This document shows, piece after piece, positions 1-8,390 of a DNA stretch of 64,000 nucleotides. The notes below the pieces were generated by a model. It was not told the origin of the DNA. It searched no databases and worked only from the letters and a program-made list of their open reading frames with translations. Source of the DNA: a virus; the IMG/VR virus record IMGVR_UViG_3300012931_000759, positions 276,393 through 340,392 of that record; one strand, written 5' to 3'. Each line of letters opens with the position of its first letter. Position 1 is the first letter of the stretch. Position numbers and translations under genes: made by a program.

Positions 1-12
1 CGCAGAATCTTC

Positions 13-945
13 ATGGATTTTGTGGTAATGTTCGACAAGAAATTTATGGTCGAGGGTCTTGTCTGCGTGTCTTCGATACTTGAGTATGGGCCGGACGCAA
101 AGGTGTTCGTCCTATGCTTAGACCAGGAAGTGGACAAAATTGTCCAGCGGCATCTGTCGTCCGATCGCGTCGTTTGCATCCAACTCCTGGAGCTGGAGTA
201 CAAATACCCGGCCATAGCGGCCACCAAACCGTCAAGGCCGTGGGCTCCTTACACCCAGTCGCTGAAGCCCTTCCTGCCCGAGTACATCTTCAATACCCAC
301 GGAACCAAGGCGTTAACATACGTCGATTCGGACATGCTGTTCTGGGGCGATTGTAGTGAAATCGATCGCGAGATGGGTGACTGCTCCTTCATGGTGACCT
401 CTAGGGGGCAGGACCCCCCTCCGGACTACGGGTATTTCAACGGGGGTTGCTTCTCTTGCCGCGACGACCGGAACTGCCGCTTGTTCCTAACCTGGTGGCA
501 GGATCGGTGTGTGGAATGGTGCCTGTGGCAGACTGGCCCTAACGGAGCGTTTGGCGAGGAGGGGTACTTGAACATCATTGTTACTGAGCCGAATAGGTTT
601 GGTGGCATACACGTGTCGAGGCATCCCGGCATTAATCTTGCTCCTTGGAACGTAAAAATGCATAAGCTTGAGAGTTGGAACGGAGGTTTTGTGGTAGATG
701 GCCATTTCCCGCTAGTATGCTACCATTATCAGGGATTCGGCGGTATCAAATTTCCTTCCGCGATGCCGGTGGATATGATGTTCAAGAAACTCACTGCCCT
801 ATATGCCCCGTACCGCGACAAGCTGTCCGCTACAACCAAGGTGACGGCAGCCGTCCTGCCTCCGGAAAACATGGCACTCGATGGGCGGAAGATTTACCAG
901 GAAGGCGGTGTTTACAGGAAAAGGATGAGGGCCAACCTCCTGTAA
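13..945 (+). CDS. Glycosyltransferase, GT8-like (GT-A fold), paralog 1
   Basis: The protein has 310 residues and resembles GT-A enzymes that move a sugar from a nucleotide donor, in the manner of GT8. The metal-binding DxD is seen as YVDSDMLFW near residue 105. It is followed by a Gly-rich acceptor segment (YFNGGCF), an EEGYLN motif near residue 180, and HPGINLAPWN, the last two also present in the two paralogs at 7549 and 8391. Those paralogs share the same order of motifs (opening MDF, LCLD near residue 35, DxD, GINL.PWN, VCYHY). The ATG at 13 opens directly on the family N-terminus, so the protein appears complete. It ends before a terminator-like hairpin. The donor sugar and acceptor cannot be read from the sequence. 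Confidence 0.85.
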   Translation: MDFVVMFDKKFMVEGLVCVSSILEYGPDAKVFVLCLDQEVDKIVQRHLSSDRVVCIQLLELEYKYPAIAATKPSRPWAPYTQSLKPFLPEYIFNTHGTKALTYVDSDMLFWGDCSEIDREMGDCSFMVTSRGQDPPPDYGYFNGGCFSCRDDRNCRLFLTWWQDRCVEWCLWQTGPNGAFGEEGYLNIIVTEPNRFGGIHVSRHPGINLAPWNVKMHKLESWNGGFVVDGHFPLVCYHYQGFGGIKFPSAMPVDMMFKKLTALYAPYRDKLSATTKVTAAVLPPENMALDGRKIYQEGGVYRKRMRANLL

Positions 946-990
946 AAATAGGGAAAACACAAAGACTTCCAAATACACAACCGACCGTTT

Positions 991-1025
991 AAAAAGGAGT
1001 AATCTTCCCTTTTTTCTTTGTTTCT
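991..1025 (+). terminator. Weak Rho-independent terminator-like element
   Basis: An A-rich arm (AAAAAGGAG at 991-999) can pair, with two bulges, with CTTCCCTTTTTT at 1004-1015, and T-rich sequence continues to about 1025. It lies 45 bases after the stop of the first glycosyltransferase and just before a promoter-like motif. The stem is AT-rich and imperfect, so strength is doubtful. Confidence 0.35.
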
Positions 1026-1030
1026 GCTGT

Positions 1031-1055
1031 CAAAAATCTATCAATAGATTGGCAT
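1031..1055 (+). promoter_or_regulatory. Conserved promoter-like motif, copy A
   Basis: CAAAAATCT, one base, then TCAATA (1041-1046) and, six bases later, CAT (1053-1055). The copy at 46461-46485 matches at 20 of 25 aligned positions without a gap, and the copy at 45096-45110 keeps TCAATA-N6-CAT. All three sit directly after a gene-block end and before a new start. This copy also contains a perfect inverted repeat, AATCTAT-CA-ATAGATT (1035-1050). A role as a promoter read by the phage sigma factor at 37531 is inferred. Confidence 0.45.
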
Positions 1056-1065
1056 TAAGGGCAAG

Positions 1066-1251
1066 ATGCGACCTAGGATCAAACCACAGCTTGTAAACAA
1101 ATGTATCCATTGTACTTGCAAGGTTATCTCTTCGCGATGTGATGAATGCCTTAGATACCAGCAGTGCTGTAGTTTTTTTTTTGAGCGTTTGGGAGCGCAA
1201 CGGGACGTTACAAAGGGAACGTGGAGCAGGCAGTTGCCCTGTCCAAATTGA
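1066..1251 (+). CDS. Small Cys-rich hypothetical protein (61 aa)
   Basis: The ATG at 1066 has an AAGGG-type ribosome site five bases upstream and lies just after promoter-like motif A. The product has two closely spaced Cys pairs (CIHC at residues 13-16 and CDEC at 25-28), as in small zinc-binding modules, followed by CC. Codons after the T9 run at 1173-1182 look random, so the real product may differ if that run slips or was misread. It resembles the zinc knuckles of HNH endonucleases only vaguely. The reading frame ends inside the possible N-terminal extension of the next gene. It is a weak call, but the only coding signal in 946-1391. Confidence 0.35.
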   Translation: MRPRIKPQLVNKCIHCTCKVISSRCDECLRYQQCCSFFFERLGAQRDVTKGTWSRQLPCPN

Positions 1252-1391
1252 ATGATGTCTCGATTCCAAAGGCGATACAGTGGTGTCGAGAAAACCGTTT
1301 CAGGATCTACATTCCTAGGGAATCCTTGGAGATTTGGTATTTCATGGGTTTTCTTGTCTGTGAAATGCTATTGCTACAAATGGGGCCCACA

Positions 1392-1577
1392 ATGAGCGAA
1401 TTGTCTAAGTATGCGGAACGAAAGCAGATTAACATCCGGTTGGAATTAGAACTCCACGATTTTCTAGTAGAGTACGCCAGGCAGAACTACAAAACCGTCA
1501 CGGCCGTCGTGCGTGAGATGATAGCCGCCCTCTACCGACAGCACCAGGCGGCACAGAAGACTGCGGACGATGAATAG
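1392..1577 (+). CDS. Ribbon-helix-helix (Arc/MetJ-type) small protein
   Basis: The 61-residue protein reads as one complete ribbon-helix-helix domain: a short basic beta strand (QINIRLELE) that would contact DNA or a partner, then two helices (LHDFLVEYARQNY and TVTAVVREMIAALYRQH). Proteins of this size act as dimeric repressors or as antitoxins. A longer frame from GTG 1221 (118 residues, AAGGGA-type ribosome site) uses the same stop, but its first 57 residues are hydrophobic and unlike this family, so the ATG at 1392 is preferred; GGGG lies about 7 bases upstream. No toxin partner is adjacent. It stands alone between two hairpin regions and may regulate the glycan operon downstream. Confidence 0.65.
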   Translation: MSELSKYAERKQINIRLELELHDFLVEYARQNYKTVTAVVREMIAALYRQHQAAQKTADDE

Positions 1578-1811
1578 GCGCATGGACGCGATGGCTATGC
1601 TGATGGGATTTCATTGACGGTGCTTGCCGCCATGTACAATTGCGATGCGGTTGCGGAGCAACCGTGGATCGAAATTTAAATGACGCGCGGAGAATTTATC
1701 TCCGTGCCTTGATGGCTATATCTGTTCCTGCGGATAGCAGGAATACAACCGTCTATCAGCTTTGCTCAACTATGGATAAATCCAGATAGGCGGAAAGGTA
1801 GCAGAAAGCAA
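1578..1811. other. Intergenic leader with three tandem perfect hairpins
   Basis: No gene is visible here. Three perfect stem-loops follow one another: CGGTTGC-GGA-GCAACCG (1648-1664), CGGAGA-ATTTA-TCTCCG (1688-1704) and TTCCTGC-GGATA-GCAGGAA (1725-1743). None has a U-tract, so they are not standard terminators. They sit 70-160 bases before the start of the tandem glycosyltransferase at 1812 and could be RNA-processing or leader structures for the long glycan transcript. Downstream AACTATGGATAAATCC may hold a -10-like element, but no convincing -35 was found. Confidence 0.4.
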
Positions 1812-4082
1812 ATGAAAGTAAGATGGCACACAATGGCCGGCACCAACCATTCGTGGGCGTTTGTAGCCCAGGCCTTGGCACGGGCGATGAAACAGAGTGG
1901 TCATTCTGTGTTCATCAAATCGACAAACGGTCTAGAGCATTTTCCCGAAGACCTGAAGCCTCTTCTTCTGCCGGGCTATCACAGCCACCCCTCGTTACCA
2001 GAGGTTGCCTTCCTTGGCGAAAAGGGCATCACCAACTCCTTGTCTGATATTCCCAGTTGTGACATAAGAGAGTCTCCAGACCAGAACAGGCCATACGACC
2101 TGGAACTCGCCTACACCATCCTCTACCAGATACCGCGTCGGTTCTATGCCGAATCGGCATGTAGAATGGTTATTTGGAACTTCGAGAGTTCAATCATGCC
2201 CCCTGGATGGCAGATGTATCATCGCGGCGTGGATTACATCCTACCATCCAGCCAGTACTCCTCAGATATTTTCCTCCAGAATGGTGTACCGGCCTCGAAA
2301 CTTGTAGTTGTGCCGCATGGCGTGTACCGTGAGATGTTCCACCCCGGCATTCCGCCGTTCAAACTTCACACACAGAAGCGGATCAAGTTCCTACACAACG
2401 CAATCCCACACCACCGCAAGCTCCATGAACGCGTCATCGGGGCGTATCTTGACGCATTCACCGGGGACGACGACGTGTGCCTGGTGCTGAAGACCAAGTT
2501 CCTCCAGCCTTCCAAGGACAAGCCCTTCGAGGTCGACGTGCGCGAAATCCTGGAACGGAAACTGAAAGGCTGCCCGAATCCGCCCGAGATCGAGGTGATC
2601 ACATCCTTCGTCCCCGATATCGGATCGCTCTACACTGCCTGCGATGCGGTCGTCAGTATGAGCTCGTGTGAGGGCTATTGTCTTCCTTTGCTTGAGGCCT
2701 TGGCTTGCGGAAGTGTAGTTATCGCGCCCCGGCATGGCGGCCAACTTGATTTCCTGGATGACAGGAATGCGCTACTCGTGGACACTGGCGAGATGAAGGC
2801 TCCCTTGAGTATGCAGTACTGGACGCATGCCCCGGAGGCCGTCGTGGGCGACCCTAGCGAGAGGCATTGCGCCGAACTCATGCGGCGCGTATACGCCGAT
2901 CCGGCGGGGGAAAAGGCGCGCGTCGCCGAGGCAGCTCGCGTGACAACCGAGCGGTTCACGTGGGAGGCGGCAGCCAAACAGATCGTCGACCTGGCCGAGA
3001 CTCGCATGACCGAAAAGGCAATTTCTCCGTCGCCCCGCAAGAGAAGCGTCCTGTACGTGGTGCCCTACGACATGGCCGGTGGCGGCGAAATGTGGGTACG
3101 CGAGACCATCAAACGCCTCGACAAGAGCCGGTACGAGCCGAGCGTTGTGTTTCCGCTGGGAGCGAGGCCCGAGCTGGTCGCCCTGTTCAGCGACCTCGGG
3201 GTGCCATGCGACGACCTGAGGAACCAAGGGACAGGCAATGCGCTGAAGTGTATGATCGAGTCCGGCAAACCTGACATCGTCCATTTCTACAACAGCCTAC
3301 AGGTCTACAGCCTCCTTATGCGCACGATCCAGGAGGGTGCGTGGGGAGGCAAGCTGGTCGAGACCGTACACAGCGAACTGATGTGGCCGGACTCGATGAT
3401 GAAGGTCGCCGCACGACGCGGCGTCTCCATGATCGTCGGCGTCTCCGAGACCATCTGCGCGCGACTTGCGCGCCTCGGCAATCCGAATGTCAGGCACCTT
3501 CCGCAGCAGGTCGCATGGGACCGCTTCTCCGTCCCGAGGGGCAAGGAGGTTCTCGGAGAGATGGGGTTACCCACCGACAGGTTTACTGTGGGTACGGTGG
3601 CGCGCCTCTCGCCCGAGAAGAACATCCCGATGGTCCTGGCCTGCGCCAGGGCGATGCCCGACGCGCTGTTCGTGGTCGTGGGTGAGGGCCCGCAGGCCAC
3701 AGTCCTGAATGGAATGGCTTCCGGCCTCGCAAACGTGGTGTTCGCCGGACGGCGATCCGACGTCGAACGGTTCTATGCCGCCTTCGACGTCCTGCTTCTA
3801 CCATCCACCATGGAGGGTCTGCCGCTCACGATACTCGAGGCGATGGCGGCCGGGACACCGGTCGTTGCCTCCAAGGTCGGTGCCATTCCCGAGGTGGTGT
3901 CCGACGGAACGAACGGTTTCCTGGCCTCCAAGGCGCAGGAGTACGTGGCGGCCTTGGAGAAGCTGCGCGACCCGGCATCCAGGGATAGCATGGGCAAAAA
4001 TGCCATGGCGCTGGCTGACATCCTGAGAATGCGCGGCAACACCCAGAACATTAATACATTGTACGACTCGCTATTCAGGTAA
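1812..4082 (+). CDS. Tandem GT4-family glycosyltransferase (two GT-B modules)
   Basis: The 756-residue protein contains two GT-B glycosyltransferases in a row. Module 1 (about 1-400) carries the GT4 nucleotide-sugar motif EGYCLPLLEALACG near residues 286-299. Module 2 (about 410-756) opens with SVLYVVPYDMAGGGE, the usual N-lobe glycine loop, and has EGLPLTILEAMAAGTPVV near residue 667. Both spacings are typical of retaining GT4 enzymes that build lipopolysaccharide or capsule. The linker near residue 400 suggests a gene fusion, letting one protein add two sugars in sequence. It is the first gene of a long, tightly coupled glycan operon; the next gene starts 15 bases later. Confidence 0.9.
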   Translation: MKVRWHTMAGTNHSWAFVAQALARAMKQSGHSVFIKSTNGLEHFPEDLKPLLLPGYHSHPSLPEVAFLGEKGITNSLSDIPSCDIRESPDQNRPYDLELAYTILYQIPRRFYAESACRMVIWNFESSIMPPGWQMYHRGVDYILPSSQYSSDIFLQNGVPASKLVVVPHGVYREMFHPGIPPFKLHTQKRIKFLHNAIPHHRKLHERVIGAYLDAFTGDDDVCLVLKTKFLQPSKDKPFEVDVREILERKLKGCPNPPEIEVITSFVPDIGSLYTACDAVVSMSSCEGYCLPLLEALACGSVVIAPRHGGQLDFLDDRNALLVDTGEMKAPLSMQYWTHAPEAVVGDPSERHCAELMRRVYADPAGEKARVAEAARVTTERFTWEAAAKQIVDLAETRMTEKAISPSPRKRSVLYVVPYDMAGGGEMWVRETIKRLDKSRYEPSVVFPLGARPELVALFSDLGVPCDDLRNQGTGNALKCMIESGKPDIVHFYNSLQVYSLLMRTIQEGAWGGKLVETVHSELMWPDSMMKVAARRGVSMIVGVSETICARLARLGNPNVRHLPQQVAWDRFSVPRGKEVLGEMGLPTDRFTVGTVARLSPEKNIPMVLACARAMPDALFVVVGEGPQATVLNGMASGLANVVFAGRRSDVERFYAAFDVLLLPSTMEGLPLTILEAMAAGTPVVASKVGAIPEVVSDGTNGFLASKAQEYVAALEKLRDPASRDSMGKNAMALADILRMRGNTQNINTLYDSLFR

Positions 4083-4096
4083 GGTGGCGCAGGGAC

Positions 4097-7000
4097 ATGG
4101 ATGAGATTAACCCTAAGTTGTGGGACGGCGACTTCGGGGAATTGCGCGAAGGTGAGGGCGAGGGCCGTCAAGGTTGCCGCTTGGAGGGGTCGAGCGCTTC
4201 CGCGAACGTGCCACTTATCGGCATTGAGCCCTGGTCGGTGTACCGCTTCCAAGTAACCTTAAGGAACGCGGGTGGAAGCGGTCGGCTGTGCTTTAATCTG
4301 CGCGTCAATGGCCAGGATTTTCCGCCCGCCATGCTCGACTGTCCAGCCGACCCGCTTTGGCGCGTGTTCGAGGTCGATGTGGCGACAGCCCGGTGCGTCA
4401 AGGGTACACCGGGCATCTTTAGGATCCATCGTCTTCCCGTGGATTCGGGAACGATGCTCGTAGGGCGTATCGCCGCAGAAAAGTTGCCGCATGGCGTCGG
4501 GCCCACACCTGAACCTAGGTTAGTGGCCACGGAAGGCAACATCGGCATCTGTGCGCCCGTCGCAAAATACGCTGTGTTGATGGAGGAAGGTATGGATGAG
4601 TTCGACCAGCAATTTTGGCGCGGTAAGAACCTTGTCGCCAAGAAGGACGATCGGGGCGCAAAATGTCTCTCCATGGAAGGCGACAGATCCATCATATTCG
4701 TGCCCGTCAAGGTAGAGCCGAACTCGGTGTACAGGTGCCAACTCGACCTAAGGCGCGAGACCGGGAATGGCAAAATCTACTGTAACCTCTACGCCAACCG
4801 AAGTTTTGATTTCCCACACATCTCCCTCGCGTGCGAGCTGGGCAGCTGGGGAACCTACGACATCCAGGTCAGGACCGGGACTTTTCCGCCCAACCTCCCC
4901 ATTGTGCTGAGGTTGTGGCGGTCGCCTGCGGGAACCGGATCCCTGCTCGTGAAGCGCATAGCGCTCGAGAAGCTGCCGCCGGACGCGCCTGCCGAGGAGC
5001 CGAAACTGGTGGTGTCCTCGTCTGTCGAACGGCTTATGGTGGTCCTTCCGCCGACGGTGGAAAAGACGATCCCTGCGCCCAAGGGGATACGCGTGCCGCG
5101 CGCAAACAAGCCGCCCCCGATCGAAGTACTTCCACACCGCAAAAGAGTGCCCGACCTGCCCAACAGGCTGTCCTACTCGCGTTTTGAGCGGGAACCCACA
5201 AAAGTCCTCGTTGTGTCAGAGATGGGGGACGAGACGGCTATGCGGGAGGCCTTCGAGGCCATAGGTATCTCATGCGAGGGCGCAGCCATGGCCGGAAATG
5301 TATCGCGGTTCCCCGACATGGCGCAGAGCGCCGCCGCGAACTGGATCCACTTTCACATCCGCAGAGGAACACTCTTAACTCCGGAGATTGTCGATGGGAT
5401 CAGAAACGCCAGGCCGGGCATCGCAGTCACTATGTGGGCGCAACCCGGATGGCCGCTTTTCGACGCGGCATTGCTCCGGGTTCTCCGCGCCGCCGATCTT
5501 GCGCTGGTTGGTGGTGACATCGAGCTAGCCACCTGGCGCGCTGCTGGATGCTTTAACGTCGAACTGTGGGATCCGGGTGCTACAAACTTGTCCCCTTCCG
5601 GCGAGGATTCTGGATACGATGTGGTAGCGGTGTCAGACGATCCGTCCGATCCACATTCAGATCTTGCTGCGGCGCTGGCCGGGAAGTTTGGCGCGCGTGC
5701 CGTCTTCGCGCCTAGGGAGGATGTTGGCAGGCGTGTTGCCCTGGGCGGAGTCGGTGTAGCAGTGTTCGCAGACCAATGGCCATCACGCAGCCTGTTCGGC
5801 CTCATGGCCACCGGAATCCCAGTGGTTGCTAGGCGGTCCCTTGGCACCATGGAGTGGTGTCGGAACGGAATCGACCTTCGCCTTTTCGACACCCCTGAGG
5901 AATGCGTAGCTATCGTTTCCCAGCTGCTAGACTGTCCCGAGGTCGCGCAGACTATTGGCGCGGAAGGGGCAGCCCTGGCTGCCACCCATTCGCGGATCGC
6001 ACGCGCCAAGGAGCTAGCCACACGGCTCGGGTGCTTTGAGACAACCATGACCTGCTTTCCCAAGGACCGGACATCCTACACGTTCGGACATGTGCTCTGT
6101 GCCATGAAAGCGGCACCCCCGGAGCTGATGGGCCGCAGTGGCAACGGGGAGGTGGATGTTTCAACCGCTTCGTTCGCCGAATGCCGCGATCTTGAAGCCA
6201 AGATCATCAGATCCAACCCGGATCTATTACATATCCATCTGGAGGACGAGGACGACGGTCTGCCTTGGCGCGACCTGCTGATAGATCTCCGCAGGCGCAT
6301 GCCGCATATGCTGGTTACAGTGTGGCATCATGGTGGCCAGGGGGTCGACAGGAGGATGATGGATCTGCGTTTCCTGGTTGACCACATGTTTGTCGGGGAT
6401 ACAGAATCGCTGGCACGCTACCGCGCGGAGTCTATCGTAGGCGTCGCGGAATGGAGTGCCGGGGTAGCCCCTTCGGAAAATCCTATAGCTTTCCGCGAGG
6501 CCTTGTACACCCTTGCCAAGAGTATGGGGACGAGAAGGGACACTTTCCTCAGGGGCGCAGACGGACAAATGGTTGACCTAACAGTGTTTATCGGCACCTG
6601 TAACCGGTACGACCAGCTACGGAGAGCGGTCGAGACAGCGCTTGCCTCGGCAGGCAATCGAACAATAGAAATCATCGTGAACGATGCCGGATCCACCGAT
6701 GGAACACAGGATTGGATGCGCAAGATGGCAGTCACCGACAAACGGATTGTTCCAATCTTCTCCGGTAAACGCACAAGTTTCACACAGGCCTTCAACGAGG
6801 CTCTACAGATTACAAAAGGTAAGTACATCTGCTGGCTCAGCGACGATATAGTATCAGAGGGTCAGTCCCTATCCGACATGTGCTCAATTATGGACGAGAT
6901 CGAACCCATGGACATGGGCGGGTTCTGCGTACGCAACTCCTGGGGCTACGAGTACACAGTCAGGAAGGACACCGGATTCTATTTCCCGCCAGTTGGGTGT

Positions 7001-7546
7001 GTATACACGGAAACCATGCGCAAACTCAACGGTTTCAACATGGACTATCCGTACTACTCCCAGGACACCGACCTCGCCATGAGGATGTTAAGGCTTGGCG
7101 GGAGGATCGTGGCTTGCGTAGGCTGCCGCCTCCTACACAACTGCCAGAACGACGAGCTGCGTCGGAGCAATTCGGCAAACCACACAAACGCGATGACGGA
7201 TGTCAAGTATAACCTCGCGGCCTGGCGGCCTGGGGAATACGCCAAACTTCCCTATCCCAGCGTGCTTTTGGTTCCGACCGGCGGCTGCGGGCCAGAGGAT
7301 ATCCTCCGGATGGCAAGGGCTATCAGGGCCCAGTATTCACATTCGCACATGTCCGTAGGCGGCGAAGCCTCGGAACGTCTGGATACGCGCGGATCGAACT
7401 CCTTCCTGCGTAAAATCCCGACAGCCAATTGTCGGACGCCCTTCCTGTTCGACCTTGTGGTCGAGGTTGTGCCGGGCGGCGGCAATCTTGTGCGCCCATC
7501 CGACAGGTTAGATATACCTTTTGTGCGCAAACTCTTACAGGGATAA
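4097..7546 (+). CDS. Multidomain protein: two beta-sandwich repeats, degenerate GT-B, C-terminal GT2
   Basis: The protein has 1,149 residues. Two repeats at about 1-135 and 166-300 each begin with an acidic-aromatic stretch (MDEINPKLW, MDEFDQQFW) and end with RIAxEKLP; they look like carbohydrate-binding-type beta sandwiches. Residues about 375-650 resemble a GT-B C-lobe (MATGIPVVARRSLG), but the GT4 EX7E pair is not obvious. Residues about 827-1030 form a GT2 domain (FIGTCNRYDQLRRAV, NDAGSTDGT, and SDD near 915 as the metal site). Only the GT2 domain is clearly catalytic. The gene is followed without a gap by a GT8-like paralog. The middle domain may be a second transferase or a scaffold. 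Confidence 0.8.
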   Translation: MDEINPKLWDGDFGELREGEGEGRQGCRLEGSSASANVPLIGIEPWSVYRFQVTLRNAGGSGRLCFNLRVNGQDFPPAMLDCPADPLWRVFEVDVATARCVKGTPGIFRIHRLPVDSGTMLVGRIAAEKLPHGVGPTPEPRLVATEGNIGICAPVAKYAVLMEEGMDEFDQQFWRGKNLVAKKDDRGAKCLSMEGDRSIIFVPVKVEPNSVYRCQLDLRRETGNGKIYCNLYANRSFDFPHISLACELGSWGTYDIQVRTGTFPPNLPIVLRLWRSPAGTGSLLVKRIALEKLPPDAPAEEPKLVVSSSVERLMVVLPPTVEKTIPAPKGIRVPRANKPPPIEVLPHRKRVPDLPNRLSYSRFEREPTKVLVVSEMGDETAMREAFEAIGISCEGAAMAGNVSRFPDMAQSAAANWIHFHIRRGTLLTPEIVDGIRNARPGIAVTMWAQPGWPLFDAALLRVLRAADLALVGGDIELATWRAAGCFNVELWDPGATNLSPSGEDSGYDVVAVSDDPSDPHSDLAAALAGKFGARAVFAPREDVGRRVALGGVGVAVFADQWPSRSLFGLMATGIPVVARRSLGTMEWCRNGIDLRLFDTPEECVAIVSQLLDCPEVAQTIGAEGAALAATHSRIARAKELATRLGCFETTMTCFPKDRTSYTFGHVLCAMKAAPPELMGRSGNGEVDVSTASFAECRDLEAKIIRSNPDLLHIHLEDEDDGLPWRDLLIDLRRRMPHMLVTVWHHGGQGVDRRMMDLRFLVDHMFVGDTESLARYRAESIVGVAEWSAGVAPSENPIAFREALYTLAKSMGTRRDTFLRGADGQMVDLTVFIGTCNRYDQLRRAVETALASAGNRTIEIIVNDAGSTDGTQDWMRKMAVTDKRIVPIFSGKRTSFTQAFNEALQITKGKYICWLSDDIVSEGQSLSDMCSIMDEIEPMDMGGFCVRNSWGYEYTVRKDTGFYFPPVGCVYTETMRKLNGFNMDYPYYSQDTDLAMRMLRLGGRIVACVGCRLLHNCQNDELRRSNSANHTNAMTDVKYNLAAWRPGEYAKLPYPSVLLVPTGGCGPEDILRMARAIRAQYSHSHMSVGGEASERLDTRGSNSFLRKIPTANCRTPFLFDLVVEVVPGGGNLVRPSDRLDIPFVRKLLQG

Positions 7547-7548
7547 AT

Positions 7549-8388
7549 ATGGACTTCTGTACATACTTCGACTCCGCGTATCTGATCAAGGCCAAGGTGT
7601 GCCGACATACGCTGATATCTAGGACTCCAGTCAGACTTTTCGTGCTATGCCTCGACGACAAGGTGGCAGAGGTCGTGTCACATTGGCCGGAGACCGTGGC
7701 CATATCACTGTCTGATATCGAAACCTACCGCCCTGCCCTCTTAGGGGTAAAGAGCCGGAGGCAGTCCAAGGAATATTACGCAACGATTACGCCAATCCTG
7801 CCACAGTTCATCTTCGACCAGTTTGGCGTCCGAACACTGTTCTACACGGATGCAGACATGGCCTTCTGGTCACCAGCCGAGGAGATCGCCGAGGTCATGG
7901 GCGACAGGTCCCTGCTAGTGACGCCGCACGAAAACCCGATTGCTGTGGCTGGAGGGGCCGGCTTTTTTAATGTGGGCATCCTTGGATACCGAAACGACCA
8001 CAACTGTCGGGTATTCTTGGAATGGTGGGAAGCTAAGTGCCTGGAGTGGTGCGAGTGGCGCGCCCTGCCTGACGGAAGATGTGCTGATCAGGGATATTTA
8101 TCGATTCTCCATGCTCAACCGGACTGCTTCGCGGGTGTGGTAACCAATCCTTCTCCCGGAATCAACCTTGGTCCATGGAATCTAGCCCTCCACGGCACGG
8201 AAAAGAGGGATAGCATGATCATACTGGATTGTCGACATAACCTAGTATGTTACCATTACCATGGATATAAGAATATGGGGGGCACATGTGTAAATGACAC
8301 GGGGTGGGAAGTGTCCTCCTGGAATATGAATCACATCTACCTCCCATACCATGACCTAATCTTAAGGGCACAGGCGGGGACATTATAG
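7549..8388 (+). CDS. Glycosyltransferase, GT8-like, paralog 2
   Basis: The 279-residue protein starts at ATG 7549, two bases after the previous stop; an in-frame extension to 7429 would overlap the GT2 domain and is not family sequence. The DxD motif reads FYTDADMAFW at residues 98-107. GFFNVGILGYRND and CLEWCEWRALPDGRCADQGYL follow, both nearly identical in the next gene. The two genes share almost the same first 24 bases, so they look like a tandem duplication. The enzyme should transfer a sugar from a nucleotide donor; the linkage is unknown. Confidence 0.85.
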   Translation: MDFCTYFDSAYLIKAKVCRHTLISRTPVRLFVLCLDDKVAEVVSHWPETVAISLSDIETYRPALLGVKSRRQSKEYYATITPILPQFIFDQFGVRTLFYTDADMAFWSPAEEIAEVMGDRSLLVTPHENPIAVAGGAGFFNVGILGYRNDHNCRVFLEWWEAKCLEWCEWRALPDGRCADQGYLSILHAQPDCFAGVVTNPSPGINLGPWNLALHGTEKRDSMIILDCRHNLVCYHYHGYKNMGGTCVNDTGWEVSSWNMNHIYLPYHDLILRAQAGTL

Positions 8389-8390
8389 AC

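Noticed and set aside
1066-1251. Calling the small Cys-rich gene an HNH endonuclease
   Set aside because: Only Cys pairs are present; no H-N-H core or basic tail.
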